A stretch of 11,857 bases of DNA from Chloroflexota bacterium (GCA_025355835.1 JANXYW010000401.1:1-11857), one strand, 5' to 3'. Numbered from the stretch's first letter, positions 1 to 7,747 are shown. Translations and numbers: made by a program. The notes: generated from the letters alone by a model not told the origin.

Positions 1-926
<926 letters not shown>

Positions 927-954
927 GGCTCCCCTGCGGTTCGTGTGTCCACAG

Positions 955-983
955 ATGATGCGTGAACGAACCTGAGAGGTCAA
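955..983 (-). promoter_or_regulatory. Sigma70-like promoter of the kinase gene
   Basis: On the minus strand, TTGACC (983-978) and CATCAT (960-955) are separated by exactly 17 bp. They match the -35 consensus at 5 of 6 and the -10 consensus at 4 of 6. The expected start site near 948 gives a leader of about 20 nt that carries the AGGGGAG ribosome-binding site. Sequence match only. Confidence 0.5.
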
Positions 984-1360
984 TTGACGCCGCCTGGTTC
1001 TCTGTACGCGGTCACCCATGGATGTAGAGAGAGCCTGGCCTGGTCGCCGCGCCGGGGGGGTGAGGTGCGCGCGCCGCTGCCAATTTCCTCGACGCCGCGC
1101 ACAGGCCAGCTCGTCGCCATCTGTGAAACCCGTGGTTCACCGTCCGGCCGTCCCGCCACTTGACAGGTAGCCGATCACCGACATACGTTCACAGCGGATG
1201 CGGCCACGTCGTGGGCTGACTTCCCGCGCGCTGGCCATTCCGGGCAAGTACGAGGAAGTGCGGGGCCATCATGACGCAGCCTCCCGGACGGAAAAGAAAA
1301 AATTCGCGGAAAGGTACATCATTAGATTCAAATCGCGCGACATAACAACGCCGCGTCGCG

Positions 1361-1473
1361 CAATCCGTCCCTCTCCCCGAGCGGGAGAGGGTGGCCTAAA
1401 GGGCCGGGTGAGGGCTTCAATCCGTCCCCTCGCCCCTTGTGGGAGAGGGGTGGCCGAAGGCCGGGGAGAGGGG
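1361..1473. repeat. Two tandem REP-like palindromic units
   Basis: Two related units of about 55 bp, at 1361-1414 and 1418-1473, both begin CAATCCGTCC. Each contains a GC-rich stem (in the first, CCCTCTCCC at 1369-1377 pairs with GGGAGAGGG at 1383-1391), then a smaller GGCC/GGCC stem and a G-rich end. The units differ at several positions, so this is not a recent exact duplication. The shape resembles the repetitive extragenic palindromes common between bacterial genes. Effects on mRNA stability or supercoiling are possible but not shown. Confidence 0.75.
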
Positions 1474-1660
1474 CCCCATACACTCCGCTTGACCACATGC
1501 CGCCACAGGCAGATAATGCCGATCTACCTCATCGGTACTCCGCCGCACGGCGGGATCCGGCGAGGTTCGTGCAGCACGTGGATGCGAACACCTGCGGGCG
1601 CCGAGAAGCGTCCGGGCACGGCTCCTATCCTCACACTGCACGCGGCACGCTCTGATATAG

Positions 1661-1667
1661 AAGGAGG
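1661..1667 (+). promoter_or_regulatory. Ribosome binding site of the DUF35 gene
   Basis: AAGGAGG sits 5 nt upstream of the ATG at 1673. It is a near-perfect Shine-Dalgarno match that fixes this start over longer open frames on the strand. Confidence 0.75.
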
Positions 1668-1672
1668 CCGCC

Positions 1673-2098
1673 ATGGCAGAAGCCCCAGCCGCCGAAAAGA
1701 CCCAGCGCCCCATCGTCCCATTCCTCAAACTCCCCGCAACAGGTAACCCGTACCTGCAGGGGAGCCGCTGCAAGAAGTGCGGCGCCACCTACCTCGGCGC
1801 GCGCATGGCGTGCAGCAAGTGCTTCTCGACCGACGCCATGGACGACGTTCAGCTCAGCGATAAAGGCGAGCTGCACGTCTTCTCGATCGTCCATCAGTCA
1901 GCGCCGGGCGTGCCGACGCCGTACATCGCGGCGATCGTCGACCTGCCCGAAGGCGTCAGCGTGCGCTGCAACATCCAGGGCGTCGAGCCCGACCCGAAGA
2001 ACCTGAAGTTCGGCATGCCCGTACAGATGGTCACCGAAAAGATCCGCACCGACCGCGAAGGCAACGACGTCATCGCATTCAGCTTCAAGCCGATCTAG
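1673..2098 (+). CDS. DUF35 Zn-ribbon/OB-fold acyl-CoA-binding protein
   Basis: This 141-residue protein has a rubredoxin-like zinc ribbon near the N-terminus (C33-x2-C36 and C47-x2-C50) followed by a beta-rich OB-fold region of about 80 residues, the standard architecture and length of the DUF35 family. Proteins of this family are often labelled nucleic-acid binding, but known members pair with thiolases or thiolase-like aldolases. In archaea one bridges thiolase and HMG-CoA synthase; in steroid side-chain degradation a DUF35 domain binds the Ltp2 aldolase. Here the next gene on the same strand, 93 bp away, is a thiolase, so this protein most likely forms a complex with it and helps bind the CoA substrate or channel intermediates in the cytoplasm. 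All four cysteines are intact. The actual substrate cannot be told from sequence. Confidence 0.9.
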   Translation: MAEAPAAEKTQRPIVPFLKLPATGNPYLQGSRCKKCGATYLGARMACSKCFSTDAMDDVQLSDKGELHVFSIVHQSAPGVPTPYIAAIVDLPEGVSVRCNIQGVEPDPKNLKFGMPVQMVTEKIRTDREGNDVIAFSFKPI

Positions 2099-2131
2099 CA
2101 CGGCGCCACCAACCGTAGGGGTGGCCCCGTG
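2099..2131 (+). promoter_or_regulatory. Intercistronic hairpin between DUF35 and thiolase genes
   Basis: Starting at the base after the DUF35 stop codon, CACGG and GCCACC (2099-2103, 2105-2110) pair with GGTGGC and CCGTG (2120-2125, 2127-2131) around a C-C mismatch, with a 9-nt loop. No T-run follows, so it looks more like an mRNA processing or stability element, or an attenuator, than a true terminator. Function is inferred only. Confidence 0.5.
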
Positions 2132-2191
2132 TGGCCGCCCGCGTGTAGCGCCGGAAGAAAGACCCCGGCTCACCCGTAGGAGAGGAACACC

Positions 2192-3337
2192 ATGCGAGAC
2201 GTAGCAGTGATCGGCGTCGGAATGATCAAGTTCGGACGCTACCCAGAGAAGACCGTGCCGGAGCTGGGCGCGCAGGCCGCGCACCTCGCGCTGAAGGACG
2301 CCGGCGTCGACATGAAAGACATCGAGTTGGTCGCCAGCGGCAACCTCTACCAGTCGAACGCCATGGTCGGCCAGCGCATTCTGCAGATCATCGGCCAGAC
2401 GGGCGTGCCCGTGATCAACGTCGCGAACGCCTGCGCCACCGGCTCGACGGCCTTCCGCGAGGCGTACATGTCTGTCGCATCCGGCGCCTACGACATGACG
2501 ATGGCCATCGGCTCCGAGCAGATGGGCAAGATGGGCCTGCTCGGCGGCGGTGGCGCCGGCGGCGACCCGGCGTACAGCACCGAAGGTGTGCTGGGCTCCG
2601 GCCTCATGCCCGCAGTCTTCGGCATGGCCGGCGTCGAGCACATGCGCAAGTACGGCTCCACGCAGGAGCACTTCGCGAAGGTCTCCGTGAAGAACCACAA
2701 GCACTCCATGCATAACCCGTACTCGCAGTACCAGACCGAGGTCGGGCTCGAGGAAGTGCTGAACGCGCGTGTCGTCTCGTGGCCGAACACGCTCTACATG
2801 TGCTGCCCGACGGGCGATGGCGCCGCCGCGGCGATCCTCTGCTCGATGGATAAGGCGCGCCAGTACACGACGAAGCCGATTCGCGTCGCGGCGTCGGTGC
2901 TGACGTCGGATCCGTGGACGCAGCGCGACTTGATCATGCCCGACATCAACACCCTCACGCGCAACGCGGCGAAGGAGGCGTACGAGAAGGCGGGCATCGG
3001 CCCCGGCGACCTCGACCTCATCGAGCTGCACGACTGCTTCGCCACGGCGGAGCTGCTGCACTACGAAAACCTCGGCATCTGCGGCGAAGGCGAAGCCGGC
3101 CGCATGATCGATGAAGGCGCAACGAGCGTCGGCGGCAAGATCCCCGTCAACGCCAGCGGCGGCCTCCTGTCGAAGGGTCACCCGCTGGGCGCAACCGGCG
3201 TCGCCAACGTCTGCGAAGTCGTCTGGCACCTGCGCGGCGAAGCCGGCAACCGCCAGGTCGAAGGCGCAAAGGTCGGCATGGCGCACGTCATCGGTCTCGG
3301 CTCCGCCTGCACCCTGCAGGTGCTGGAGAAGGTGTAG
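2192..3337 (+). CDS. SCP-x-type thiolase / acetyl-CoA acetyltransferase-like
   Basis: This 381-residue protein belongs to the thiolase superfamily, SCP2/SCP-x branch, which makes or cleaves the C-C bond of 3-ketoacyl-CoA through a cysteine thioester. Landmarks are nucleophile Cys81 in NACATGS, the HDCF motif at 280-283 that replaces the classical NEAF motif and marks this branch, the GHP histidine (His330 in SKGHPLGATG) and a C-terminal GLGSACT (Cys373). Length is normal and no active-site residue is missing, unlike the Ltp2-type aldolases that lack the nucleophile. The start is supported by AGGAGAGG just upstream. The upstream DUF35 gene is its expected partner. Likely roles are thiolysis in fatty-acid, sterol or branched-chain degradation, or an acetoacetyl-CoA-forming condensation. 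Sequence alone cannot decide, as no pathway neighbours (dehydrogenase, hydratase, CoA ligase) are in view. Confidence 0.93.
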   Translation: MRDVAVIGVGMIKFGRYPEKTVPELGAQAAHLALKDAGVDMKDIELVASGNLYQSNAMVGQRILQIIGQTGVPVINVANACATGSTAFREAYMSVASGAYDMTMAIGSEQMGKMGLLGGGGAGGDPAYSTEGVLGSGLMPAVFGMAGVEHMRKYGSTQEHFAKVSVKNHKHSMHNPYSQYQTEVGLEEVLNARVVSWPNTLYMCCPTGDGAAAAILCSMDKARQYTTKPIRVAASVLTSDPWTQRDLIMPDINTLTRNAAKEAYEKAGIGPGDLDLIELHDCFATAELLHYENLGICGEGEAGRMIDEGATSVGGKIPVNASGGLLSKGHPLGATGVANVCEVVWHLRGEAGNRQVEGAKVGMAHVIGLGSACTLQVLEKV

Positions 3338-3343
3338 CGGGGG

Positions 3344-3377
3344 AGTTTGTAGTTCACAGTTCGTAGTTTGTAGTCGT
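3344..3377 (+). repeat. Short imperfect repeat after the thiolase stop
   Basis: A degenerate tandem of GTTTGTAGTT / GTTCGTAGTTTGTAG units begins 6 nt after the stop codon and runs into the terminator hairpin. It is much poorer in GC than the flanking genes and encodes nothing. Confidence 0.6.
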
Positions 3378-3407
3378 AGGAAGGCCGCTCGATCGAGCGG
3401 CCTTCCT
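3378..3407. terminator. Perfect 30-bp palindrome downstream of thiolase
   Basis: Arms 3378-3392 and 3393-3407 are exact reverse complements (AGGAAGGCCGCTCGA and its complement). The RNA would form a hairpin on either strand. The arms contain A/T-rich ends that pair with each other but no long T-run follows. Position, 40 bp after the thiolase stop and before a new gene with its own ribosome site, supports a terminator. Confidence 0.7.
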
Positions 3408-3577
3408 GGACTCTCTGGTAGCGGCGCAACTGCTGCACAAAACGAGCACACGCACGCACACCCCGCGGAGCCGTGTAACGGTTGGGGGCTCGAATGACAC
3501 GATAGTGTGCGCCTGTGCGAATGCTTCAGGGCGATATTCTGACGCTACGTCGAGCGTCAACCGAGGAGGAGCGCACG

Positions 3578-4336
3578 ATGGCATGGTTCGAGCAGAGCGG
3601 AAGCCGCATCTACTTCGAAGAGTCTGGTAGCGGAGATCCCGTTCTACTGCTGCCCGGATGGGGCGGCACGATCGATGAATTCGGACCGCTGCGGGAGGCG
3701 TTGGCGCAGAAGTTCAGGGTGATCGCCGCCGACCTGCCGGGATCGGGAAAGTCGGATCCGCAGCCGCGGGAATACACGCCCAGCTATTTTCAGGACGATG
3801 CCCCGGTGTTCCTCGCCATGCTCGAAGCGACGGGCGCATCACCCGCGCACCTAATCGGGTTCAGCGACGGGGGCGAATATGCGCTGCTGATGGCCGCCAT
3901 GCAACCGAAGTGTGCCCGGTCCATCATCACATGGGGCGCCGGCGGCGAGCTCGCCAACATCCCGCAGATGGCCGATGCGATGTTGAACATGGTCGATAGC
4001 CCCATTCCACCTATGAAGGAGTTCTCCGAGCACATGAAGGCGACGTACGGAGAAGCCAACGCGCGCGTGATGACTCGGAGCTTCGGCGCAGCGCTGCGCG
4101 CGATCATGGAGGGAGGATGCGACATCAGTCGTTCCCGGGCTGCGAATATCTCGTGTCCCGCTCTGCTCATCACCGGCGAGAACGACATGTTCGCGCCGCC
4201 GGCCTTGGTCAGAGAGATGGCGAAGGCGATTGTAGGCGGCGAGTTCTTGGAGGCGAAGGGCGCGAGTCATCCCGTGCATCAAGAACAGCCCGAATGGTTG
4301 GCACACACGATTACCGACTGGCTATCAAGACGCTGA
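3578..4336 (+). CDS. Alpha/beta hydrolase (BPHL-like)
   Basis: This 252-residue alpha/beta-hydrolase fold enzyme has the nucleophile elbow GFSDGG (Ser96), the oxyanion-loop motif LPGWGG (25-30), the acid Asp203 in GENDMF and the catalytic His231 in GASHPVHQEQPE, so the triad is complete. The elbow and overall length resemble biphenyl hydrolase-like/valacyclovir hydrolase relatives, which hydrolyse small esters, lactones or amides. The substrate is unknown. No signal peptide is seen, so it is probably cytoplasmic. The ATG at 3578 is preferred over one at 3515 because GAGGAGGA lies 7 nt upstream and family homology begins right after it (AWFEQSGSRIYFEESGSG). The gene stands alone: a palindromic terminator separates it from the thiolase, and the next gene converges on it. 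Confidence 0.9.
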   Translation: MAWFEQSGSRIYFEESGSGDPVLLLPGWGGTIDEFGPLREALAQKFRVIAADLPGSGKSDPQPREYTPSYFQDDAPVFLAMLEATGASPAHLIGFSDGGEYALLMAAMQPKCARSIITWGAGGELANIPQMADAMLNMVDSPIPPMKEFSEHMKATYGEANARVMTRSFGAALRAIMEGGCDISRSRAANISCPALLITGENDMFAPPALVREMAKAIVGGEFLEAKGASHPVHQEQPEWLAHTITDWLSRR

Positions 4337-4406
4337 CTCGCGTCCGAGTCGTCATGTCCGTGCCGGACGGCGCCGGCAAGCGTGTGATTGAACCCGCGAC
4401 GCCCGG

Positions 4407-4946
4407 TCATCCGAGGAGCAGGTCGAACCGCCGCCACTCCGCACTTGCCGATTCCGTGTTCTCGATCAAACACACATTCGTGATTGGGATCGTCCATTCG
4501 TACGTGCGGCGATTCAGGAGCTGGAGCGCGAGCGGCAGCACCTCCTCCGTCAGATCGCCGATCGCCAGCGTGATGTGCGGCACCCACGTCGCGGCTGCGT
4601 ACACCGGCTTCGGCGCCGTTGCGATCGGCGTGACAGCGTCCCACACGCGATCGTGCATCGCAGCAAGCGCTGCCGAAGGCGAGACGTGCAGGTACAGCAC
4701 CGTCTCGTCGCCGCGGAACACCCCGAGGCCGTGCGTCTCGAGCGTGAACCGCTGCGATGCGCGCGCGACCGCGCCGAGCGCGTCGACGATGGCACTTGCG
4801 TCGTACGCGTCGGCGACGTGGTAGGTGAGATGCGGGCGCGTGCTGCCGATGACGCCCTGCAGGCCGAACACGGCCTTCAGCTCGCCCCAGATGTTGTCCA
4901 CCATCTCGCGGTGCGGGTCATCGAGAGCAGATACGATTGCTTGCAT
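4407..4946 (-). CDS. 2H phosphoesterase, 2'-5' RNA ligase family
   Basis: This 179-residue protein has the two HxT motifs that define the 2H phosphoesterase superfamily: H39-L-T41 (STRPHLTYH) and H124-I-T126 (WVPHITLAIG), about 85 residues apart as expected for the two-lobed fold. Members act on 2',3'-cyclic phosphates or 2'-5' linkages in RNA or small nucleotides; LigT/ThpR is the bacterial prototype. The start at 4946 is chosen because family-like sequence begins there (MQAIVSALDD) and TATACT lies at the distance expected for a leaderless mRNA beginning at that ATG; the ATG at 4979 would place the promoter inside the gene. It is divergent from radC with a shared 56-bp control region and convergent with the alpha/beta hydrolase. 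Confidence 0.87.
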   Translation of the reverse strand: MQAIVSALDDPHREMVDNIWGELKAVFGLQGVIGSTRPHLTYHVADAYDASAIVDALGAVARASQRFTLETHGLGVFRGDETVLYLHVSPSAALAAMHDRVWDAVTPIATAPKPVYAAATWVPHITLAIGDLTEEVLPLALQLLNRRTYEWTIPITNVCLIENTESASAEWRRFDLLLG

Positions 4947-4952
4947 CGCCGT

Positions 4953-4958
4953 AGTATA
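4953..4958 (-). promoter_or_regulatory. -10 element of the 2H phosphoesterase gene, leaderless start
   Basis: On the minus strand TATACT ends 6 nt before the ATG at 4946, so transcription would begin at or next to the start codon. No Shine-Dalgarno sequence is present. The -35 region is weak and overlaps the palindrome at 4974-4985. Confidence 0.45.
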
Positions 4959-4965
4959 GTGCCGC

Positions 4966-4994
4966 TTGCCGGGGAACACCTGTTCTGATAGGAT
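4966..4994 (+). promoter_or_regulatory. Promoter of radC
   Basis: TTGCCG (4966-4971) and TAGGAT (4989-4994) are spaced by 17 bp. Transcription would begin about at the ATG (5003), suggesting a leaderless or very short-leader mRNA. The AGGA inside the -10 could instead be read as a ribosome site for a longer transcript. Confidence 0.45.
4974..4985. promoter_or_regulatory. LexA/SOS-box-like operator in the divergent promoter region
   Basis: The site reads GAAC-ACCT-GTTC, with GAACA and TGTTC as inverted arms. This is the GAAC-N4-GTTC form of the Gram-positive (Bacillus-type) LexA box. It lies between the -35 and -10 of the radC promoter and over the -35 region of the divergent gene, where a repressor would block both. 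One short match can arise by chance, and no lexA gene is in view. Confidence 0.4.
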
Positions 4995-5002
4995 CGCGTC
5001 CT

Positions 5003-5728
5003 ATGTCCTTCGCCGAAGCGCCTCTCTACACTCTGATCCGCGATCTGCCCGCGACGGATCGCCCGCGCGAGCGTTTGCGCGATGCTGGCGCGCAGGCGCT
5101 CGCGAACGCCGAACTGCTCGCGATTCTGCTGCGCGTCGGTTCGTCGAAGGAGAGCGCGCTCACGCAGGCGACGCGACTGCTCGCGCGATTCGAGGGGTTG
5201 CCCGGGCTGTGGCGCGCATCGTTCACCGAGATGTGCAACGAGAAGGGGTTGGGCGAGGCGAAGACGGCGCAGATCAAGGCCGCGCTCGAGCTTGGAATGC
5301 GCCTGGCATCCACGACCGCGGAGGCGCGTCCGATCATCCGGTCCCCGGAAGAGCTGGCCGAGATGCTGCTCGGCGAGATGTCGCTGCTCGATCAGGAGCA
5401 TGTGCGCGTGGCGCTGCTCGATGCGCGCCAGCGCATCATGAGCATCCCCACGGTCTACATCGGCAGCCCACACACAACGCACATCCGCGTCGCGGACCTG
5501 TTCTCCGATGCGATCCGCGACAAGGCGTCATCGATCGTGCTCCTGCACAACCATCCATCCGGCGACCCGACGCCGTCATCAGCCGATGGCATGATGACGC
5601 GCCAGGTCTACGACGCGGGCCGCCTGATGGACATCGACCTGTTCGATCATCTGGTCATCGGCGGCGGGCGCTACGTGAGTATGCGGGCGATGGGCCTCGG
5701 CTTTCCGAAAGCTGGCAGCGCCTCGTGA
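5003..5728 (+). CDS. radC: RadC family JAB/MPN-domain protein
   Basis: This 241-residue protein matches RadC (UPF0758) over its full length. The N-terminal helix-hairpin-helix region contains the family signature RPRERLRDAGAQALANAELLAILL (about 20-43, shown with its family pattern) and KGLGEAKTAQIKAALELG. The C-terminal JAMM metalloprotease-like domain keeps Glu132 and the HNHPSGDPTPSSAD motif with metal and catalytic residues His182, His184, Ser192 and Asp195. RadC was named for a supposed repair phenotype but its molecular job remains unsettled. Its stop overlaps the GTG start of the HAD gene (GTGA), implying translational coupling. The promoter next to the start carries a LexA-like palindrome, which if real would tie it to DNA damage. 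Confidence 0.94.
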   Translation: MSFAEAPLYTLIRDLPATDRPRERLRDAGAQALANAELLAILLRVGSSKESALTQATRLLARFEGLPGLWRASFTEMCNEKGLGEAKTAQIKAALELGMRLASTTAEARPIIRSPEELAEMLLGEMSLLDQEHVRVALLDARQRIMSIPTVYIGSPHTTHIRVADLFSDAIRDKASSIVLLHNHPSGDPTPSSADGMMTRQVYDAGRLMDIDLFDHLVIGGGRYVSMRAMGLGFPKAGSAS

Positions 5729-6531
5729 CGCCGCCGCGCATCCGTCTCGTCGCGCTCGATCTCGACGGCACGCTGCTCAATCGCGGCAACGCCGTCAGCG
5801 ATGGCAATGCCGCGGCGGTACGCGATGCGGTTGCGGCCGGCGTCCACATCGTGATCGCGACATCGCGCTGGTACTTGCTGGCGAAGCGCACGGCGGATTT
5901 GCTCGGCGTCACATCGCCGATCATTTGCCACAACGGCGCGATGATTCGCAGCCCGATCGATGACGCGCGCCTGCTGCAACTCGATGTGCCTGCCGATGCA
6001 GCGATCGAGATCGCCGCGATTGCGGATGAAGGCCAATTCGAATCGATGGCGACCGTCGACGACACGACGCACCTGCTGACGCGCCGCGCGAACTTCGATC
6101 CGTCGCGCCTGCCGCACGGCATGGTGCGTACGCAGCGGCTCTCCGATCACGTGGCAGGCGGTGTCGAAGCGTTTCTGTTCTTTGGGCAGGATGCCTGCGA
6201 CGGCCTGCGCGCCCGCGTGGGCAATCGCTACGACGGCGTGTTGAACCTCGCGTACGGCTACAGCGAAACATTCCCGCCGTACCTGAACATCGTGCATGCA
6301 TCCGCCGACAAGGGCCGTGCCCTCCAGCTCGTCTGCGATCACGTCGGCGTACCCATCGAGCAAACGATGGCCATCGGCGACGCCGCGCCGGATCTGCGGA
6401 TGATGAGCGTCGCCGGCATCGGCATGGCGATGGGCAACGCCCCCGACGACGTGAAGGCGCAGGCCGAAGTCGTCGGCCCCAGCAACGTCGACGACGGCGT
6501 TGCGTGGGCGATTCGCGAGTACGCACTGTAG
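5725..6531 (+). CDS. Cof-type HAD-superfamily hydrolase
   Basis: This 268-residue haloacid dehalogenase-superfamily phosphatase belongs to the Cof subfamily (C2-type cap), which dephosphorylates sugar phosphates or flavin/pyridoxal phosphates. Motif I is ALDLDGTLL with nucleophile Asp12 and acid Asp14; motif II is IATSR (45-49 region); motif III Lys196 is in DKGRAL; motif IV is GDAAPDLRM (Asp219, Asp223), where the common Asn before the second Asp is Pro. The typical C-terminal AMGNAPDDVKAQA and DDGVA signatures are present. The GTG start overlaps the radC stop by 4 bp and homology begins at once, so longer in-frame extensions into radC are rejected. No strong ribosome site is seen, consistent with translational coupling to radC. 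The substrate cannot be predicted. Confidence 0.9.
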   Translation: MTPPRIRLVALDLDGTLLNRGNAVSDGNAAAVRDAVAAGVHIVIATSRWYLLAKRTADLLGVTSPIICHNGAMIRSPIDDARLLQLDVPADAAIEIAAIADEGQFESMATVDDTTHLLTRRANFDPSRLPHGMVRTQRLSDHVAGGVEAFLFFGQDACDGLRARVGNRYDGVLNLAYGYSETFPPYLNIVHASADKGRALQLVCDHVGVPIEQTMAIGDAAPDLRMMSVAGIGMAMGNAPDDVKAQAEVVGPSNVDDGVAWAIREYAL

Positions 6532-6562
6532 CGTCGGTCGGTGGTCGTCGGTCGTCGGTCGC
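6532..6562 (+). repeat. GTCGTCG heptamer microsatellite after the HAD stop
   Basis: A run of GTCGGTC / GTCGTCG units starts at the base right after the TAG stop codon. The same heptamer in the same sense follows the MBL gene at 7905-7942. Non-coding. Confidence 0.65.
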
Positions 6563-6596
6563 GTTTTGTCGCCAGCGCGTGGTTCCAAGAACGTAG

Positions 6597-6618
6597 GGAC
6601 GCACCTTTAGGTCCGTCC
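6597..6618 (+). repeat. Intergenic hairpin repeat, copy A (forward)
   Basis: This is a 22-nt imperfect palindrome with outer stem GGACG/CGTCC, a C-C mismatch, inner stem ACCT/AGGT and loop TT. It is one of seven members of a family in this window and faces copy B at 6708-6729. Confidence 0.75.
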
Positions 6619-6707
6619 TAATCGTCGGCCGGATCCCGAGGCGCGGTTCTACGCTTTCGCCCCGTTTGCGTCCTCAAGCTCGCCCTTCTCGCCCATCCGC
6701 ACGTCGG

Positions 6708-6729
6708 GGACGGACCTGAAGGTGCGTCC
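6708..6729 (-). repeat. Intergenic hairpin repeat, copy B (reverse)
   Basis: This is the same hairpin family in reverse orientation: GGACG/CGTCC outer stem, G-G mismatch, ACCT/AGGT inner stem, loop GA. It lies 89 nt from copy A and about 80 nt before the GOLD-like gene. Its right flank (CCTTACGGCCTCATA) recurs inverted beside the pair at 7391-7444. Confidence 0.75.
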
Positions 6730-6808
6730 TTACGGCCTCATACGACCTTCTCCGCCGCTTGCCGTGTGCGCCTTTGGAGTGTGGCGCGCCACCAGAACCT
6801 CCCGTTCG

Positions 6809-7300
6809 ATGCCGATGCTTCACCAAGGGGTGCAGATCTTGCGTACGTTCTTGCTTGGGTTGGCGCTGTTTGGGCTGCTTGCGGGCGGCGTCATTGGCGG
6901 CTGGGTGGCGATGAATCGCTTCGCCGTCGGCTCCGTCGGGACGCCCGCGCACGCGGGATCGCTCACGAATGGCCACCCCGAGGACTGCACGAACGTGAAC
7001 TTCCAGGTGAAGTCGCGCGCCGTCGCGTCGCGCACGGTGATTCTGCAGGAGAACCAGATCCTCCGCGGCACCTACGAAGTCAACGGCGGCTTCGGTAAGG
7101 TCGACATCCTCATGCGCATCATGACGCCGCAGAACCTGCTGCTCCTGCGCGGGCCGCGCGCCGAGAACTACGACTTCTCGTTCCCCGTCACTATCCCCGG
7201 CCAGTACGAGTTCGTCTTCGACAACCGCTACTCGATGTTCACGTCGAAGGCCGTCGGGTTGTACTACTGCATCGACAAGGGCCGGCGGCCGGGCGGGTAG
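6809..7300 (+). CDS. Membrane-anchored protein with p24/GOLD-like ectodomain
   Basis: This 163-residue protein has a single hydrophobic N-terminal segment (about 13-35, TFLLGLALFGLLAGGVIGGW) and an outside beta-rich domain with two cysteines (Cys60, Cys154) that could form a disulfide. The C-terminal half, including GQYEFVFDNRYS (about 131-142) and a following KAVGLYY strand, resembles the end of the eukaryotic emp24/gp25L/p24 GOLD domain, whose hallmark is G-x-Y-x-F-x-F-x-N-x-x-S with a downstream K-x-V strand. The match is by eye and the role is unknown; possible functions are cell-surface binding or a lipoprotein-like scaffold. The start is uncertain: ATGs at 6809 and 6815 are both possible and neither has a good ribosome site. 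Extending to 6722 would read through a repeat and is rejected. Confidence 0.75.
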   Translation: MPMLHQGVQILRTFLLGLALFGLLAGGVIGGWVAMNRFAVGSVGTPAHAGSLTNGHPEDCTNVNFQVKSRAVASRTVILQENQILRGTYEVNGGFGKVDILMRIMTPQNLLLLRGPRAENYDFSFPVTIPGQYEFVFDNRYSMFTSKAVGLYYCIDKGRRPGG

Positions 7301-7303
7301 GGC

Positions 7304-7353
7304 GTTGGAGGTTGGAGATTGGAAGCCGGAAGCGAGAAGCGGGAAGCGGGAAA
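7304..7353 (+). repeat. Purine-rich simple repeat after the GOLD-like gene
   Basis: This is a degenerate tandem of TTGGAG(G/A) units that changes into GGAAGC / GAAGCGG units, beginning 3 nt after the stop codon. It is strongly purine-rich on the plus strand and non-coding. Confidence 0.6.
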
Positions 7354-7390
7354 CGCGGGCCGCGGAACGGATCGTGAATATGAGGCCGTA

Positions 7391-7444
7391 GGAACGCGGC
7401 TTTAGCCCCGTCCGGAACGCTCGGACGGACCAAAAGGTGCGTCC
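7391..7444. repeat. Head-to-head hairpin repeat pair C
   Basis: The forward copy at 7391-7413 has inner stem GGCT/AGCC and one extra A in the outer arm. The reverse copy at 7423-7444 has GGACG/CGTCC outer arms and inner stem ACC/GGT around AAAA. A 9-nt spacer separates them. Together they can fold as one long cruciform. Confidence 0.75.
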
Positions 7445-7747
7445 CTGCGGCGACTAGCGAGCGGCGCTACGGCCTCGCCATCACGGGTAAGCGTGAGTTC
7501 GCGACCGATGTCACGCTTCGTCGATTTCTATGACTGACGGTAGCTGCTATAGGCGACATTGAATCGCAGTTTTCTGTTTTTGCGGCGGGAGCTCCGCGCC
7601 TGCCGCGTCTGCGGCGACTGCGATCGTCCGCCGCATGCCTTCGGCGAGCCCACATGGTAGCGGTGTTGAAAGCGCTGCCCTATTCGACGGCGTCACTCGC
7701 ATGTCGTTCGGCGGTTGACGGTTCACCAAACAGACCTCTGCCGCAGG

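Larger units (their letters stand above)
927..1672. other. Non-coding gap between kinase and DUF35 gene
   Basis: No credible gene lies here. The open frames crossing it run through palindromic repeats and lack family-like sequence. It holds the kinase promoter near its left end, a perfect -35 hexamer TTGACA at 1160-1165 with only a poor -10 (around 1184-1189), an AT-richer patch at about 1289-1350 that stands out from the GC-rich surroundings, and a tandem pair of REP-like palindromes at 1361-1473. The start site of the DUF35-thiolase transcript is not clear from sequence. Confidence 0.7.

Noticed and set aside
1198..1746. A 182-codon plus-strand open frame just after a TTGACA hexamer
   Set aside because: It reads through two palindromic repeat units and into the DUF35 gene in another frame; no ribosome site or protein-like pattern.
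1898..3451. A 517-codon open frame on the minus strand opposite the thiolase
   Set aside because: It lies antisense to a clear thiolase, is rich in Arg, Ala, Asp and His as expected from GC-rich antisense frames, and shows no family motif.
3515..3577. A longer start (ATG 3515) for the alpha/beta hydrolase
   Set aside because: The ATG at 3578 has a strong GAGGAGGA ribosome site at 7 nt and hydrolase homology begins there.
4947..4979. A longer start (ATG 4979) for the 2H phosphoesterase
   Set aside because: It would place the TATACT promoter element inside the gene and add residues without family similarity.
4966..5724. An N-terminal extension of the HAD hydrolase frame through radC
   Set aside because: HAD homology begins at the GTG at 5725 and the extension is an out-of-frame shadow of radC.
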